From NCBI GenBank assembly GCA_046566065.1, contig JBKHXK010000010.1, positions 9,107-73,106 on the forward strand: a stretch of DNA of 64,000 bases, read 5' to 3'. This document shows, one piece after another, positions 1 through 7,963 of the stretch. This DNA comes from MB1-2 sp046566065. GTDB taxonomy: Bacteria > Actinomycetota > CADDZG01 > WHSQ01. Each line of letters starts with the position of its first letter. Within the stretch, counting starts at the first letter, position 1. The notes below the pieces were generated by a model. It worked only from the letters and a program-made list of their open reading frames with translations. It did not search any database and was not told the DNA's origin. Position numbers and translations under genes: made by a program.

Positions 1-2
1 GC

Positions 3-392
3 GAGGGCATCGTGCATGGCTACGACTTAGCTGCTGCCGAAAACAGGTACGTCCCGATCGACGTGGGTCATGCCGGTCTCATCATGGCGAACTCACTGCA
101 CCTGTTGCCTCTTTATCTCGACAGCAACGCGGCCGGCGGGCTGCAGGCGACCTTCGACGTGCGTTTCAAAGGCGGCGAGCGCCGCTTCCTCAGCCTGCGG
201 GATGGTCGCCTAACGGTGCAGCTCGACGGCGAGCGCGCCGACTGCGTCATCCTGGGCGATCCCGAAATCTTCCTGCTCGTGGGCTACAACCGGATAGGTC
301 AGTGGAAGCCGGCGTTCACGGGAAAGATGGTCACGTGGGGGCGCAAGCCGTGGCTGGCGCTCAAACTGCCGCAGCTACTCGCTCAGATCTGA
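3..392 (+). CDS. Mycothiol-dependent maleylpyruvate isomerase-family protein, C-terminal part (5' end outside window)
   Basis: The frame is open from the window edge, so the N-terminus is missing. The first residues contain VHGYDLA, which fits the VHGxDxA signature near the end of the mycothiol-dependent maleylpyruvate isomerase / DinB-like fold, and the remaining ~100 residues look like the SCP2-like C-terminal domain common in these proteins. The family uses mycothiol, the actinobacterial thiol, as cofactor or substrate; the actual reaction here is unknown. A GTG at 12 could start a shorter product but would cut through the conserved motif, so truncation by the window is the better reading. 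It converges on the acetyltransferase gene and overlaps it by 18 bases. Confidence 0.6.
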   Translation, partial: EGIVHGYDLAAAENRYVPIDVGHAGLIMANSLHLLPLYLDSNAAGGLQATFDVRFKGGERRFLSLRDGRLTVQLDGERADCVILGDPEIFLLVGYNRIGQWKPAFTGKMVTWGRKPWLALKLPQLLAQI

Positions 393-863
393 GGGGCTCG
401 TCCCGACAGCAGGCCGAGACATCTCCAGGAAGTCGTACGGGGTGCCGTAGAAGTCGTGCCCGTAACGGCGATCGATGGCGAACCCGGCTCGCTCGTAGAG
501 CGTGATCGCTCGCACGTTGAACTCCGCCACCCGCAGCCTGAAGCGCTCCGGCGCGAACCTCTCCCGAGCGAAAGACAGCCCCTCTCTCAGGAAGCTCTCC
601 CCGAGGCCCCTACCGGTGAGGTCGGGCCGCAGACCTAGGCCGACCTCGACGACGTCTCCGTCGACCTCGAACTCGAAGAAGCCGATCAGCTCCGAGTTCT
701 TCAGCGCCGAGAAGTACTTCTCCTCCCGCACGTGGGCCGCCCGAAGCTCGGCCATGTCCTCCACGTCCCGCTCCATGTCATAGAAGGCGTACTCCCCCGG
801 ATATCGCCAGGAGATGACCTCCTCGGCCTGTTCCTCGCTCATCGTCCGTATCTCCAACTCCAC
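375..863 (-). CDS. GNAT-family N-acetyltransferase
   Basis: 162 residues of a single GNAT domain, which transfers an acetyl group from acetyl-CoA to an amine. The acetyl-CoA binding signature (R/Q-x-x-G-x-G/A) is seen as LTGRGLGE around residues 82-89, followed by a typical C-terminal segment with NVRAITLYERAGF. The GTG start at 863 has no clear Shine-Dalgarno sequence; an ATG at 842 is possible but would trim the first strand. The substrate cannot be told; the resemblance to RimJ/RimL-like enzymes is general. It converges with the upstream isomerase-family gene. Confidence 0.8.
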   Translation of the reverse strand: MELEIRTMSEEQAEEVISWRYPGEYAFYDMERDVEDMAELRAAHVREEKYFSALKNSELIGFFEFEVDGDVVEVGLGLRPDLTGRGLGESFLREGLSFARERFAPERFRLRVAEFNVRAITLYERAGFAIDRRYGHDFYGTPYDFLEMSRPAVGTSPSDLSE

Positions 864-1065
864 GCCAGAAGCCTACGAACGACTGCGGGAAGCGTGGGCG
901 GGGGCTGTGTGCGGGTGCGGCGGGCCGTGTGGAGGCGCACGCCGTCACTAGCCGAAGAGTCCTGCCGGCGTGCGCCGGAACCGAGTGAGGAGCGGCGCCG
1001 TTCAGGCGCCCCCCGAACGTGTCCGCCGGGCCCGCACTGCCCCCGCCGGAGCGTCGCGGAGCGGT

Positions 1066-1101
1066 GAAAAGAGAAAGGCCCCGGCTTGGAGCCGAGGCCT
1101 T
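1066..1101 (-). terminator. Intrinsic terminator after rpsI
   Basis: On the minus strand a 12-bp stem (AAGGCC-T-CGGCT paired with AGCCG-G-GGCCTT, one G-U pair) with a CCA loop is followed by a T-rich run TCTCTTTTC. It lies 7 bases after the rpsI stop and would end the long ribosomal cluster. Confidence 0.8.
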
Positions 1102-1107
1102 AGAGCT

Positions 1108-1500
1108 TTAGCGCTTGGAGTACTGAGGCGCCTTGCGGGCCTTCTTGAGACCGTACTTGCGACGCTCTTTCTCGCGAGCGTCACGGGTGATGAAGCCGGC
1201 CTTCTTGAGGATCGGGCGCAGCTCGGGGTCCATGTCGATCAGGGCCTTGGTGATCGCGTGGCGAAGGGCGCCCGCCTGGCCGGATGTCCCACCACCCTCG
1301 ATCTTGGCGATGATGTCGTAGCGACCCTCGGTCTCCGTAAGACGAAGTGGCTCCGCGATGATCATGCGGTGCGTGGCGCTCGGGAAGTAATCCTCGAGCG
1401 GTCTTCCGTTGATCTCCCAACGACCGGTGCCGGTCAGGAGCCGGGCGCGACACACGGCCTCTTTGCGACGGCCGGTGGCGCGAGCAAGCATGTCCGCCAT
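1108..1500 (-). CDS. rpsI: 30S ribosomal protein uS9 (S9)
   Basis: 130-residue uS9, a small-subunit head protein whose C-terminal tail reaches the P-site tRNA. The N-terminal ATGRRKEAV segment and the basic C-terminus ending in a KKARKAPQYSKR-type tail are characteristic. Start ATG at 1500 directly follows the rplM stop (1501), the usual uL13-uS9 pairing. It is the last gene of the cluster, before an intrinsic terminator. Confidence 0.97.
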   Translation of the reverse strand: MADMLARATGRRKEAVCRARLLTGTGRWEINGRPLEDYFPSATHRMIIAEPLRLTETEGRYDIIAKIEGGGTSGQAGALRHAITKALIDMDPELRPILKKAGFITRDAREKERRKYGLKKARKAPQYSKR

Positions 1501-1986
1501 CTAAAGCACTTCCTCCACTGTGTGAGCCTGATCTGGGTTGTGCGGGGCCGCTACGTCCCTGAGGTCGAGCGGCTTGGGGTTCTGTGGGTCATGAGGATGC
1601 TCCGGGCCCGCGTAGACCTTGAGCTTCTTCAGCATCGCCCGTCCGAGACGGTTGCTCGGCAGCATGCCCTTGACGGCTTTCTCGACCGCCATCTCCGGAC
1701 GCTCGGCCATGATCTTGGAATAAGGCACGGCGCGGAGGCCACCCGGGTAACCCGAGTGGCGATACATCTGCTTCTGGGTCAGCTTGTTGCCCGTGAGAAC
1801 GATCTTGGACGCGTTGACGACGATCACGTGGTCACCGGTGTCCAGGTGAGGGGCGAAGTTCGCCTTGTGCTTCCCGCGCAGGCGCTTCGCGACCTCAGAG
1901 GCCAGTCGGCCGAGGACTACTCCCTCAGCGTCGACCAACCACCAGTCGCGCGTTATCTCACTAGGCTTCGTTGAGTGGGTGTTCAT
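1501..1986 (-). CDS. rplM: 50S ribosomal protein uL13 (L13)
   Basis: uL13, an early-assembly large-subunit protein. ITRDWWLVDAEG, GKHKANFAPHLDTGDHV and the GMLPSNRLGRAMLKKLKVY segment are family signatures. I chose ATG 1986 (161 residues) rather than the GTG/ATG codons up to 24 bases upstream because GAAGGA sits 5 bases before it. It is paired with rpsI and follows truA after ~120 bases. Confidence 0.95.
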   Translation of the reverse strand: MNTHSTKPSEITRDWWLVDAEGVVLGRLASEVAKRLRGKHKANFAPHLDTGDHVIVVNASKIVLTGNKLTQKQMYRHSGYPGGLRAVPYSKIMAERPEMAVEKAVKGMLPSNRLGRAMLKKLKVYAGPEHPHDPQNPKPLDLRDVAAPHNPDQAHTVEEVL

Positions 1987-2105
1987 TCCCATCCTTCGAT
2001 CCGGGCCCACGAGGGCCCTGGTTTCTGCAAACAGGCAGGATAACGCATCGTTCTCAGGCTCCTCAAATGTCGCCCTCGGTCACTTGGTGGGTCATATCGC
2101 CCATC

Positions 2106-2879
2106 TCACGCGCTGAGATCCCCAGGAGGGACCTTCCAGGCGGAGTCGTACTCCACTGATACCAGGCAGAGCCCGTGCGCAGGGGCGACCGGGCCGGCCG
2201 CAGAACGGTCCCTGGCCGCGAGCACCGCGGGAACCTCCTCCGGGCGCATACGCCCCTCTCCGACATGGAGAAGGGTTCCCACGAGCGAGCGGACCATCTG
2301 TTGGATGAAAGCGTTGGCACGAGCCCGGATCCTGATGAGCTCGCCATCTCGGGTGCAGCGGAGCTCGAACAGGACACGCTCGGCGCTGGCCTCCTGATCG
2401 GGCACCCTCCCGAAGGAAGAGAAGTCGTGGGGGCCGGTCAGGTGACCAGCGGCTTCGTTCATCGCCGCGACATCCAAAGGCTCGCGGTGGTACAGGGTCG
2501 TGTTGGCAAGGAACGGATCCGGGACTTCGGACTGGAGGATCGCGTAGATGTACGTCCGAGACCTCGCGCTGAACCGGGCGTGGAAATCGTCGGGTACCTG
2601 AGTCAAACCCCAGATCGAGATGCTGGGCTGCAGCATCACATTCAGCGTGTCTCGCAGCTTCACGGTGTCGATGTCGTCAGGCACGCCGGGGATGCTCATG
2701 ACCTGCCCGACCGCGTGAACGCCCGCGTCGGTTCTGCCGGCCACGTACGTTTGAGGTTCCGCGCCGAGCACCTTGCCAAGCGCGGCTTCGATGTCTCCTT
2801 GCACAGTCCGGACATCAGGCTGGCGCGCGAAGCCGCGGAAAGGACGGCCGTCGTATGCGAGATCGAGCCGGATGTTCAT
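2106..2879 (-). CDS. truA: tRNA pseudouridine(38-40) synthase TruA
   Basis: TruA isomerises uridines 38-40 in the tRNA anticodon arm to pseudouridine. The active-site motif GRTDAGVHA is at residues 48-56 with catalytic Asp51; the N-terminal strand LDLAYDGRPFRGFARQP and a C-terminal FIQQMVRSLVGTL helix also fit. 257 residues is normal length. It follows rplQ by 25 bases, a common place for truA in Gram-positive ribosomal clusters. Confidence 0.95.
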   Translation of the reverse strand: MNIRLDLAYDGRPFRGFARQPDVRTVQGDIEAALGKVLGAEPQTYVAGRTDAGVHAVGQVMSIPGVPDDIDTVKLRDTLNVMLQPSISIWGLTQVPDDFHARFSARSRTYIYAILQSEVPDPFLANTTLYHREPLDVAAMNEAAGHLTGPHDFSSFGRVPDQEASAERVLFELRCTRDGELIRIRARANAFIQQMVRSLVGTLLHVGEGRMRPEEVPAVLAARDRSAAGPVAPAHGLCLVSVEYDSAWKVPPGDLSA

Positions 2880-2904
2880 GAGGTACTACAGATCGACCGG
2901 GCTG

Positions 2905-3594
2905 CTACTTGTTGTCGGTCTTGTTCCCCTCGGGAACACCGCCGGCGCTGGCGTCATGAGGCACGTTGCCCTCGTCTGCCTGCTCGGCCTCGTCCGTAGC
3001 TGCCTCCGCCGATGCGTCTTCGGCAGCAACTTCGGCCTCGCCCTCTTCGGAGATGACCTCTTGGGGAGGTCCGACGTCGGCGCCCCCGGTGCTGCCCTCG
3101 GCCGCAGCCTGAGCGGCCTGCGAACGGGCCGGCTTGTCCTGGGGCAGACCTTCGGCCCCCCGACGACGGCGCGGCGCACGGAGCCGGCGCTTCTTGCCGG
3201 CGTCGCCTTCGCTCTCACCTGTGACCACGGTGGCGGTGCCTTCGTCGACCAGCTCCATGAGCACCATCGGCGCGGCATCGCCGTTGCGCGGCCCGAGTTT
3301 CAGGATGCGCGTGTAGCCGCCGTTGCGCTCCTCGAAGCGAGGACCGATGTCGGAGAACAGCTTGTGGACTATCTCTCGATCTTCGATAACCGAAAGGACC
3401 TGACGCCGGTCGTGCACGGTGCCCTTCTTCGCCTTCGTGATCAGCTTCTCGGCGAACGGCCGCAGCATCTTGGCCTTGGCCTCGGTCGTCTTGATGCGCT
3501 CGTGCTCGAACAGCGACAGGGCGAGGTTCGACAGCATCTGACGCTGATGGGATGGACCCGAGCCGAGGCGCGGGCCTTTCTTGGGTGTAGGCAC
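2905..3594 (-). CDS. rplQ: 50S ribosomal protein bL17 (L17) with long acidic tail
   Basis: Residues 1-118 are a normal bL17 (PTPKKGPRLG, then QMLSNLALSLFEHERIKTTEAKAK), which sits near the peptide exit tunnel. About 110 extra residues follow: a basic stretch (KKRRLRAPRRRR) and then an Ala/Glu/Asp/Gly-rich region ending in KTDNK. bL17 is normally 115-140 residues. Start is GTG 3594, overlapping the rpoA stop by one base (TAGTG), so the two are probably translationally coupled. Confidence 0.95.
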   Translation of the reverse strand: MPTPKKGPRLGSGPSHQRQMLSNLALSLFEHERIKTTEAKAKMLRPFAEKLITKAKKGTVHDRRQVLSVIEDREIVHKLFSDIGPRFEERNGGYTRILKLGPRNGDAAPMVLMELVDEGTATVVTGESEGDAGKKRRLRAPRRRRGAEGLPQDKPARSQAAQAAAEGSTGGADVGPPQEVISEEGEAEVAAEDASAEAATDEAEQADEGNVPHDASAGGVPEGNKTDNK

Positions 3595-4532
3595 TAGAAC
3601 TCCTTGGTCCTCAAGCCCAAGCCCATCTCTTCCAGCTTGGCCTTCACCTCGTCGATCGACTTCTGACCGAAGTTGCGGATCTCGAGCAGGTCGTCTTCCG
3701 ACTTCTGCACGAGCTCTCCGAGGGTGGTGACGCCCTCACGCTTCAGGCAGTTGTACGACCGCACGGTCAGGTCCATGTCCTCGATCGGCTTCGCCAGTAC
3801 GCCGGAGACCTCGTCCTCACCGGGCTCTGGGCCCAGATCCAGGCCGGGGCCTGCGCCGACATCGGCGAACAGCGTGAAGAGGTTCACAAGGGTGGAGCCT
3901 GCAGCGGAAAGCGCATCCGAGGGAGAGATCGAACCGTCGGTCTCGACATCGAGGATCAGGCGGTCGTAGTTCGTCATCTGCTCGACGCGGGTGGGCTCCA
4001 CCTGGTACGTCACGCGCTTGACCGGAGAGAAGATCGCGTCGATGGGGATCGCGCCGATCGATTCTTTCGGAGCGGTCTGCGCTGCGACGTAACCGCGACC
4101 CTGCTCGACACGCAGCTCCATCGAAAGGGTCGCGTTCTTGTTCAGTGTGGCGATGTGGTGCTCGGGGTTCAAGATCTCGACCCCTGCAGGCAGCTCGATG
4201 TCGCCCGCGGTCACGTCGGCGGGGCCGCTCACACGCAGGTGGATCGTGCTGGGCTCCTCGTTGTCGCTGCGGAGCACCAGGCTCTTCAGGTTCAAAACGA
4301 TGTCGGTAACGTCCTCCGTCACGCCTTCGACGGTGGAGAACTCGTGCAGGACGCCATCGATCTTGACCTGGGTGACTGCCGCACCTGGGATCGAGGAGAG
4401 AAGCGTGCGACGCAGCGAGTTACCAAGCGTGTAGCCGAAACCGGGCTCCAGCGGCTCGATAGTGAACTTCCGACGAACGTCCGAGATCTCCTCGTCTGAG
4501 ATCTGTGGACGCTGGACGATAAGCAGATCCAT
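3594..4532 (-). CDS. rpoA: DNA-directed RNA polymerase subunit alpha
   Basis: 312-residue alpha subunit. The N-terminal dimerisation domain shows FTIEPLEPGFGYTLGNSLRR and the C-terminal helix-hairpin-helix domain shows VRSYNCLKREGVTTLGEL and LLEIRNFGQKSIDEVK, used for UP-element DNA and activator contacts. Start ATG 4532 is preceded by GGAGAGGAGAGGAGC; the reading frame stays open further upstream but that part has no family resemblance and overlaps rpsD. Order rpsD-rpoA-rplQ is the classic alpha operon. Confidence 0.97.
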   Translation of the reverse strand: MDLLIVQRPQISDEEISDVRRKFTIEPLEPGFGYTLGNSLRRTLLSSIPGAAVTQVKIDGVLHEFSTVEGVTEDVTDIVLNLKSLVLRSDNEEPSTIHLRVSGPADVTAGDIELPAGVEILNPEHHIATLNKNATLSMELRVEQGRGYVAAQTAPKESIGAIPIDAIFSPVKRVTYQVEPTRVEQMTNYDRLILDVETDGSISPSDALSAAGSTLVNLFTLFADVGAGPGLDLGPEPGEDEVSGVLAKPIEDMDLTVRSYNCLKREGVTTLGELVQKSEDDLLEIRNFGQKSIDEVKAKLEEMGLGLRTKEF

Positions 4533-4561
4533 AAAGCTCCTCTCCTCTCCCCGAGCGGGGG

Positions 4562-5188
4562 TTACTTCGAGTAGTACTCGACGATGAGCTGCTCTTGCAC
4601 GGGGACATCGATCTGTGTCCGTTCCGGCAAGGCGCGCACTTCGACAGCCATCTGTTTCAGGTTCGAACCGAGCCAATCCGGGATCTCCCGGCCCTCGGCG
4701 TATGAGGTGTTTTCGATGATGCGGCCCATCTTCTTGGACCGCTCTTTGACCGTGACCACGTCACCTGGCTTCACCCGGTACGAGGGGATGTTGACCTTGC
4801 GGCCGTTCACCTCGAAGTGCCCGTGCGACACGAACTGGCGCGCCATCGGGCGGTTCATCGCGAAGCCGGCGCGGTACACGACGTTGTCCAAGCGGGTCTC
4901 GCAGATCCGCAGGAGCTCCTCACCGGTGATGCCCTTCGACTTGGCAGCCTCGGTGTAGTAGCTGCGGAACTGCTTCTCCAGGATCCCGTAGAAGCGCTTG
5001 GCCTTCTGCTTCTCACGCAGCTGGAGCAGGTACTCGCTCTCACGAACGCGGCCACGCCCGTGCATACCGGGAGGGGGACGTCCCTTCTCGATCGGGCACT
5101 TGGGGCTTTCGCAGCGCGTTCCCTTGAGGAACAGCTTGGTCTTCTCGCGCCTGCACAGCCGGCAAACCGGGCCGGTATACCTAGCCAT
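4562..5188 (-). CDS. rpsD: 30S ribosomal protein uS4 (S4), zinc-binding form
   Basis: 208-residue uS4, a primary 16S rRNA binder that nucleates 30S assembly. The N-terminus carries four cysteines (C9, C12, C26, C31), the zinc-containing C+ version. An S4 RNA-binding domain (RLDNVVYRAGFAMNRPMARQ, HGHFEVNGRKVNIPS) follows. The stop TAG of rpsK is immediately upstream of the ATG (5189/5188). Confidence 0.97.
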   Translation of the reverse strand: MARYTGPVCRLCRREKTKLFLKGTRCESPKCPIEKGRPPPGMHGRGRVRESEYLLQLREKQKAKRFYGILEKQFRSYYTEAAKSKGITGEELLRICETRLDNVVYRAGFAMNRPMARQFVSHGHFEVNGRKVNIPSYRVKPGDVVTVKERSKKMGRIIENTSYAEGREIPDWLGSNLKQMAVEVRALPERTQIDVPVQEQLIVEYYSK

Positions 5189-5584
5189 CTAGACACGCCT
5201 CCTCTTGCGAGGGCGGCACCCGTTGTGCGGAACCGGGGTGACGTCTTTGATACCGATGATCTCGAGACCGGAAGCCTGCAGGGAGCGGATCGCGGTCTCG
5301 CGGCCCGAGCCGGGTCCCTTCACCTCGACGTCGACGCGACGAACACCGTGCTCCTGCGCCTTACGAGAGGCGGCCTCCGCGGCGAGCTGGGCCGCGAAGG
5401 GAGTGGACTTCCGGGAGCCTTTGAATCCGACGTTGCCCGCGGACGCCCAAGAGAGCACGTTGCCGTCCATGTCCGAGATCGAGATGATCGTGTTGTTGAA
5501 CGTGGACTTGATATGAGCCACACCGTGGACGACGTTCTTCTTTTCCCTCCGGCGGGCCTTCGTCTTCTTCTTGGGAGATGCCAA
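5189..5584 (-). CDS. rpsK: 30S ribosomal protein uS11 (S11)
   Basis: 131-residue uS11, a platform protein contacting mRNA in the exit region. HIKSTFNNTIISISD, SWASAGNVGFKGSRKSTPFAAQ and the C-terminal PHNGCRPRKRRRV tail are diagnostic. The N-terminus is basic (KKKTKARRREKK). It lies between rpsM and rpsD as in other alpha operons. Confidence 0.97.
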   Translation of the reverse strand: MASPKKKTKARRREKKNVVHGVAHIKSTFNNTIISISDMDGNVLSWASAGNVGFKGSRKSTPFAAQLAAEAASRKAQEHGVRRVDVEVKGPGSGRETAIRSLQASGLEIIGIKDVTPVPHNGCRPRKRRRV

Positions 5585-5598
5585 CTAGATCCTTTCCT

Positions 5599-5982
5599 CT
5601 ACTTCTTCCCGGTGGCTTTCTTCTTGCCTGCCACCGTCTTCTTCGGTCCCTTGCGGGTGCGTGCGTTGGTGTGGGTGCGCTGACCGTGGACCGGGAGACC
5701 ACGGCGGTGCCTCAGGCCCTGGTAGCTGCCGATCTCGACCTTGCGCTTGATGTGCTGGTTGACCTCGCGGCGAAGGTCACCCTCGACGCGGTAGTTGGCG
5801 CCGATCCACTCGCGGATGCGAACGACCTCGTCGTCTGTGAGATCGCGGACACGCGTGGCAGGGCTGACCCGCGACGCGATACACGTCTCCATCGACTTGG
5901 TGCGGCCGATCCCATAGATATAGGTCAGCGCGACGTCGAGGCGCTTCTCGCGAGGTAGGTCGACTCCGGCGATTCTTGCCAT
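5599..5982 (-). CDS. rpsM: 30S ribosomal protein uS13 (S13)
   Basis: 127-residue uS13, a head protein that bridges to the 50S subunit and contacts tRNA. MARIAGVDLPREKR, ALTYIYGIGR and GLRHRRGLPVHGQRTHTNAR are signatures. The C-terminal tail is Lys-rich (KKTVAGKKKATGKK). It follows rpmJ by 15 bases. Confidence 0.97.
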   Translation of the reverse strand: MARIAGVDLPREKRLDVALTYIYGIGRTKSMETCIASRVSPATRVRDLTDDEVVRIREWIGANYRVEGDLRREVNQHIKRKVEIGSYQGLRHRRGLPVHGQRTHTNARTRKGPKKTVAGKKKATGKK

Positions 5983-5997
5983 CTAGCGCTTCTCCTT

Positions 5998-6111
5998 TTA
6001 GCCCTGGCGCTGCTTGTGACGGGGGTTAGAACAGATCACCATCACGCGCCCATGGCGACGGATGACCTTGCACTTGTCGCAGATCTTCTTCACGCTGGGG
6101 CGCACCTTCAT
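5998..6111 (-). CDS. rpmJ: 50S ribosomal protein bL36 (L36), zinc-binding form
   Basis: A 37-residue gene: MKVRPSVKKICDKCKVIRR and so on, ending NPRHKQRQG then TAA. C11, C14, C27 and H32 form the CCCH zinc ribbon of the C+ form. It lies between infA and rpsM as usual. ATG at 6111 has TAGGAG nearby upstream. Confidence 0.97.
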   Translation of the reverse strand: MKVRPSVKKICDKCKVIRRHGRVMVICSNPRHKQRQG

Positions 6112-6122
6112 GTTGGCGACTC

Positions 6123-6383
6123 CTACTTGTAGCGGTAGACCACACGACCCCTGGTGAGGTCGTAGGGAGACAACTCGATCAAGACACGGTCCCCGGGCAG
6201 GATCCGGATGTAGTGCATCCGCATCTTTCCCGAGATGTGGGCGAGCACCTGGTGCCCGTTGTCCAGCTCGACCTTGAACATGGCGTTCGGCAGAGGCTCG
6301 AGGACGGTGCCCTCGACCTGGATCCCCTCTTCCTTGCCGGAAGAAGAGGCCTTGTCCTTGTTCTTGGCCTTAGCTTTTGCCAC
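6123..6383 (-). CDS. infA: Translation initiation factor IF-1
   Basis: IF-1 is an S1/OB-fold protein that occupies the A site during initiation. The core EGTVLEPLPNAMFKVELDNG, VLAHISGKMRMHYIRILPGD and ELSPYDLTRGRVVYRYK is standard. An extra ~18-residue Lys/Ser-rich N-terminus (AKAKAKNKDKASSSGK) makes it 86 residues instead of about 72. I chose GTG 6383, with GGGGA eight bases before it; a TTG at 6389 is too close to that site. Confidence 0.93.
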   Translation of the reverse strand: MAKAKAKNKDKASSSGKEEGIQVEGTVLEPLPNAMFKVELDNGHQVLAHISGKMRMHYIRILPGDRVLIELSPYDLTRGRVVYRYK

Positions 6384-6434
6384 GCGCAACGTCCCCGATA
6401 TCTAGACCGATCTGACGAGGCCCTCCCAAGACAA

Positions 6435-6453
6435 GCGCCCCCTCGAGGGGCGC
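6435..6453 (-). promoter_or_regulatory. Leader hairpin before infA
   Basis: A perfect 7-bp inverted repeat GCGCCCC-ctcga-GGGGCGC lies in the infA 5' untranslated region, downstream of the promoter. Nearly the same hairpin is found in the rpsL leader at 23437-23454, in the same place relative to the promoter. Function unknown. Confidence 0.5.
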
Positions 6454-6481
6454 GCAGAACCGGGGGACGGGCCGACGGATG

Positions 6482-6510
6482 AGGATAGCAGATAAGGCCG
6501 GTTCGGTCGA
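6482..6510 (-). promoter_or_regulatory. Probable promoter of the infA-rpmJ-rpsM-rpsK-rpsD-rpoA-rplQ unit
   Basis: On the minus strand TCGACC (6510-6505), a 17-base spacer and TATCCT (6487-6482). The rpsL promoter has the same TATCCT and spacing with TTGACC as -35. It sits in the 171-base gap between map and infA. Confidence 0.6.
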
Positions 6511-6554
6511 ACCGGAGAGAACACGTTTGCCCTGGTCGCGCCCCGTAAAAGCCG

Positions 6555-7310
6555 TCATCGGGGGCCCCTCTGGGTGAGAACCTCATGGCCGTCGGAGGTG
6601 ATCGCCACGGTGTGCTCGAAATGGGCGGACAGCGAGCCATCCGCGGTCACGACCGTCCAGCCGTCGGACAGCGCCTTGGTGGCCGCTCCCCCGGCGTTGA
6701 CCATGGGCTCGATGGCGAGCGTCATGCCCGGCGCCAGGATCTCCCTGCGGCCCGGCGGCCCGTAGTTGGGGATCTGAGGGTCCTCGTGCAGGGCCCGGCC
6801 GACGCCGTGGCCCACGTACTCCCGAACGATGGAGAACCCTGCGGCCTCGGCCGTCTGCTCGACGGCGAAGCCGACATCTCCCAGGCGATTGCCGGGTCTG
6901 CACTGAGCGATGGCGGCATCCAGGGAGGCCTCCGTGACCTTCAGGAGCTCGGCTGCCTCAGGCGTGACGCTGCCGACCGCGAAGGTCCAGGCGGAATCCA
7001 CATGGAAGCCCTCGAAGTAGACGCCGACATCGATCGAGATGATGTCGCCGTCCTCCAGGGCCAGCTGACCCGGGATGCCGTGGACGATCACCTCGTTGGG
7101 CGAGGCGCAGATCGAGCCGGTGAAGCCGCGGTAGCCCAGGAAAGACGGGGTCGCGTTCCTGGCCTCCATCGTCTCGCGGGCGAGTTTGTCGAGCTCTCCC
7201 GTCGTGACCCCGGGACGCAGCGCCTCCTCGAGACGGTTCATCGTCTCGGCATGGATCGCGCCCCCACGCCGCATGATCTCGATCTCTTCTGGGGACTTCT
7301 TGTAGATCAC
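6555..7310 (-). CDS. map: Methionine aminopeptidase, type I
   Basis: Removes the initiator methionine from nascent proteins. 251 residues with the complete dinuclear metal site: D94 (SIDVGV), D105 (HVDSAW), H168 (GHGVG), E201 (IEPMV) and E232 (HFEHT), plus substrate-binding H77 in VIVHGIP. There is no N-terminal SH3-binding zinc-finger extension, so it is the short type Ia form. Gene order secY-adk-map is typical. Confidence 0.96.
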   Translation of the reverse strand: MIYKKSPEEIEIMRRGGAIHAETMNRLEEALRPGVTTGELDKLARETMEARNATPSFLGYRGFTGSICASPNEVIVHGIPGQLALEDGDIISIDVGVYFEGFHVDSAWTFAVGSVTPEAAELLKVTEASLDAAIAQCRPGNRLGDVGFAVEQTAEAAGFSIVREYVGHGVGRALHEDPQIPNYGPPGRREILAPGMTLAIEPMVNAGGAATKALSDGWTVVTADGSLSAHFEHTVAITSDGHEVLTQRGPR

Positions 7311-7321
7311 CGCAGCGTCCG

Positions 7322-7960
7322 CTAGATCGACGAGACGATCCGGGAGAAGACCTCGTCGGGCGAGCCGACTCCATCGATCTCCCTGAGGAGGTTCCTCTCT
7401 GCGTAATAGGCCTTCAGCGGCTCGGTCTGCTGGTGGTAGAGACGGAGCCGGTTGGTGACGGTCTCTTCCTCGTTATCGTCGGTTCGGGCGATCACCTCGC
7501 CCCCGCAGGTGTCACAGATCCAGTCGTTCTCGGGCGGGGAGTCGACCGAGTAGTTACGTCCGCAGTTGGCGCACACGCGGCGACCTAAGAGCCGACGGAG
7601 CGAGACCTCCTCGGGGACCTCGATCACGATGGCGCCGTCCAACGAGGCCCCGGAGTCTTCCAGCAAGACGTCGAGCGCCTTGGCCTGGCCCACGTTGCGA
7701 GGGAACCCGTCGAGCAGGAACCCGTCCTTGCAATCCTCCGCGGTGAGCCGGTCTGTGACCACCTCGATGGTCAACTCGTCGGGGACCAAGCTCCCGGCGT
7801 CTACGTACTCCAAGACCTTCAAGCCCAACGCGGTTCTGCCTTTGATCGCCCAGCGGAAGATCTCGCCGGTCGAGATGCTGGGGATCCCGTACTTCTCGGA
7901 GATCCTTGCGCTCTGCGTGCCCTTACCGGCCCCTTGCGGGCCGAAGATGACGAGTCTCAT
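7322..7960 (-). CDS. adk: Adenylate kinase with zinc-binding lid
   Basis: Interconverts ATP + AMP and 2 ADP. The P-loop GPQGAGKGT is at 7-15, the AMP-binding DGFPR at 84-88, and the long lid carries four cysteines C130, C133, C149 and C152, the structural zinc site found in many Gram-positive enzymes. Length 212 is normal. It lies 3 bases after secY and 11 bases before map. Confidence 0.97.
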   Translation of the reverse strand: MRLVIFGPQGAGKGTQSARISEKYGIPSISTGEIFRWAIKGRTALGLKVLEYVDAGSLVPDELTIEVVTDRLTAEDCKDGFLLDGFPRNVGQAKALDVLLEDSGASLDGAIVIEVPEEVSLRRLLGRRVCANCGRNYSVDSPPENDWICDTCGGEVIARTDDNEEETVTNRLRLYHQQTEPLKAYYAERNLLREIDGVGSPDEVFSRIVSSI

Positions 7961-7963
7961 GGG

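Noticed and set aside
970..1974. 334-residue plus-strand frame over rpsI and rplM
   Set aside because: Antisense to two certain ribosomal protein genes.
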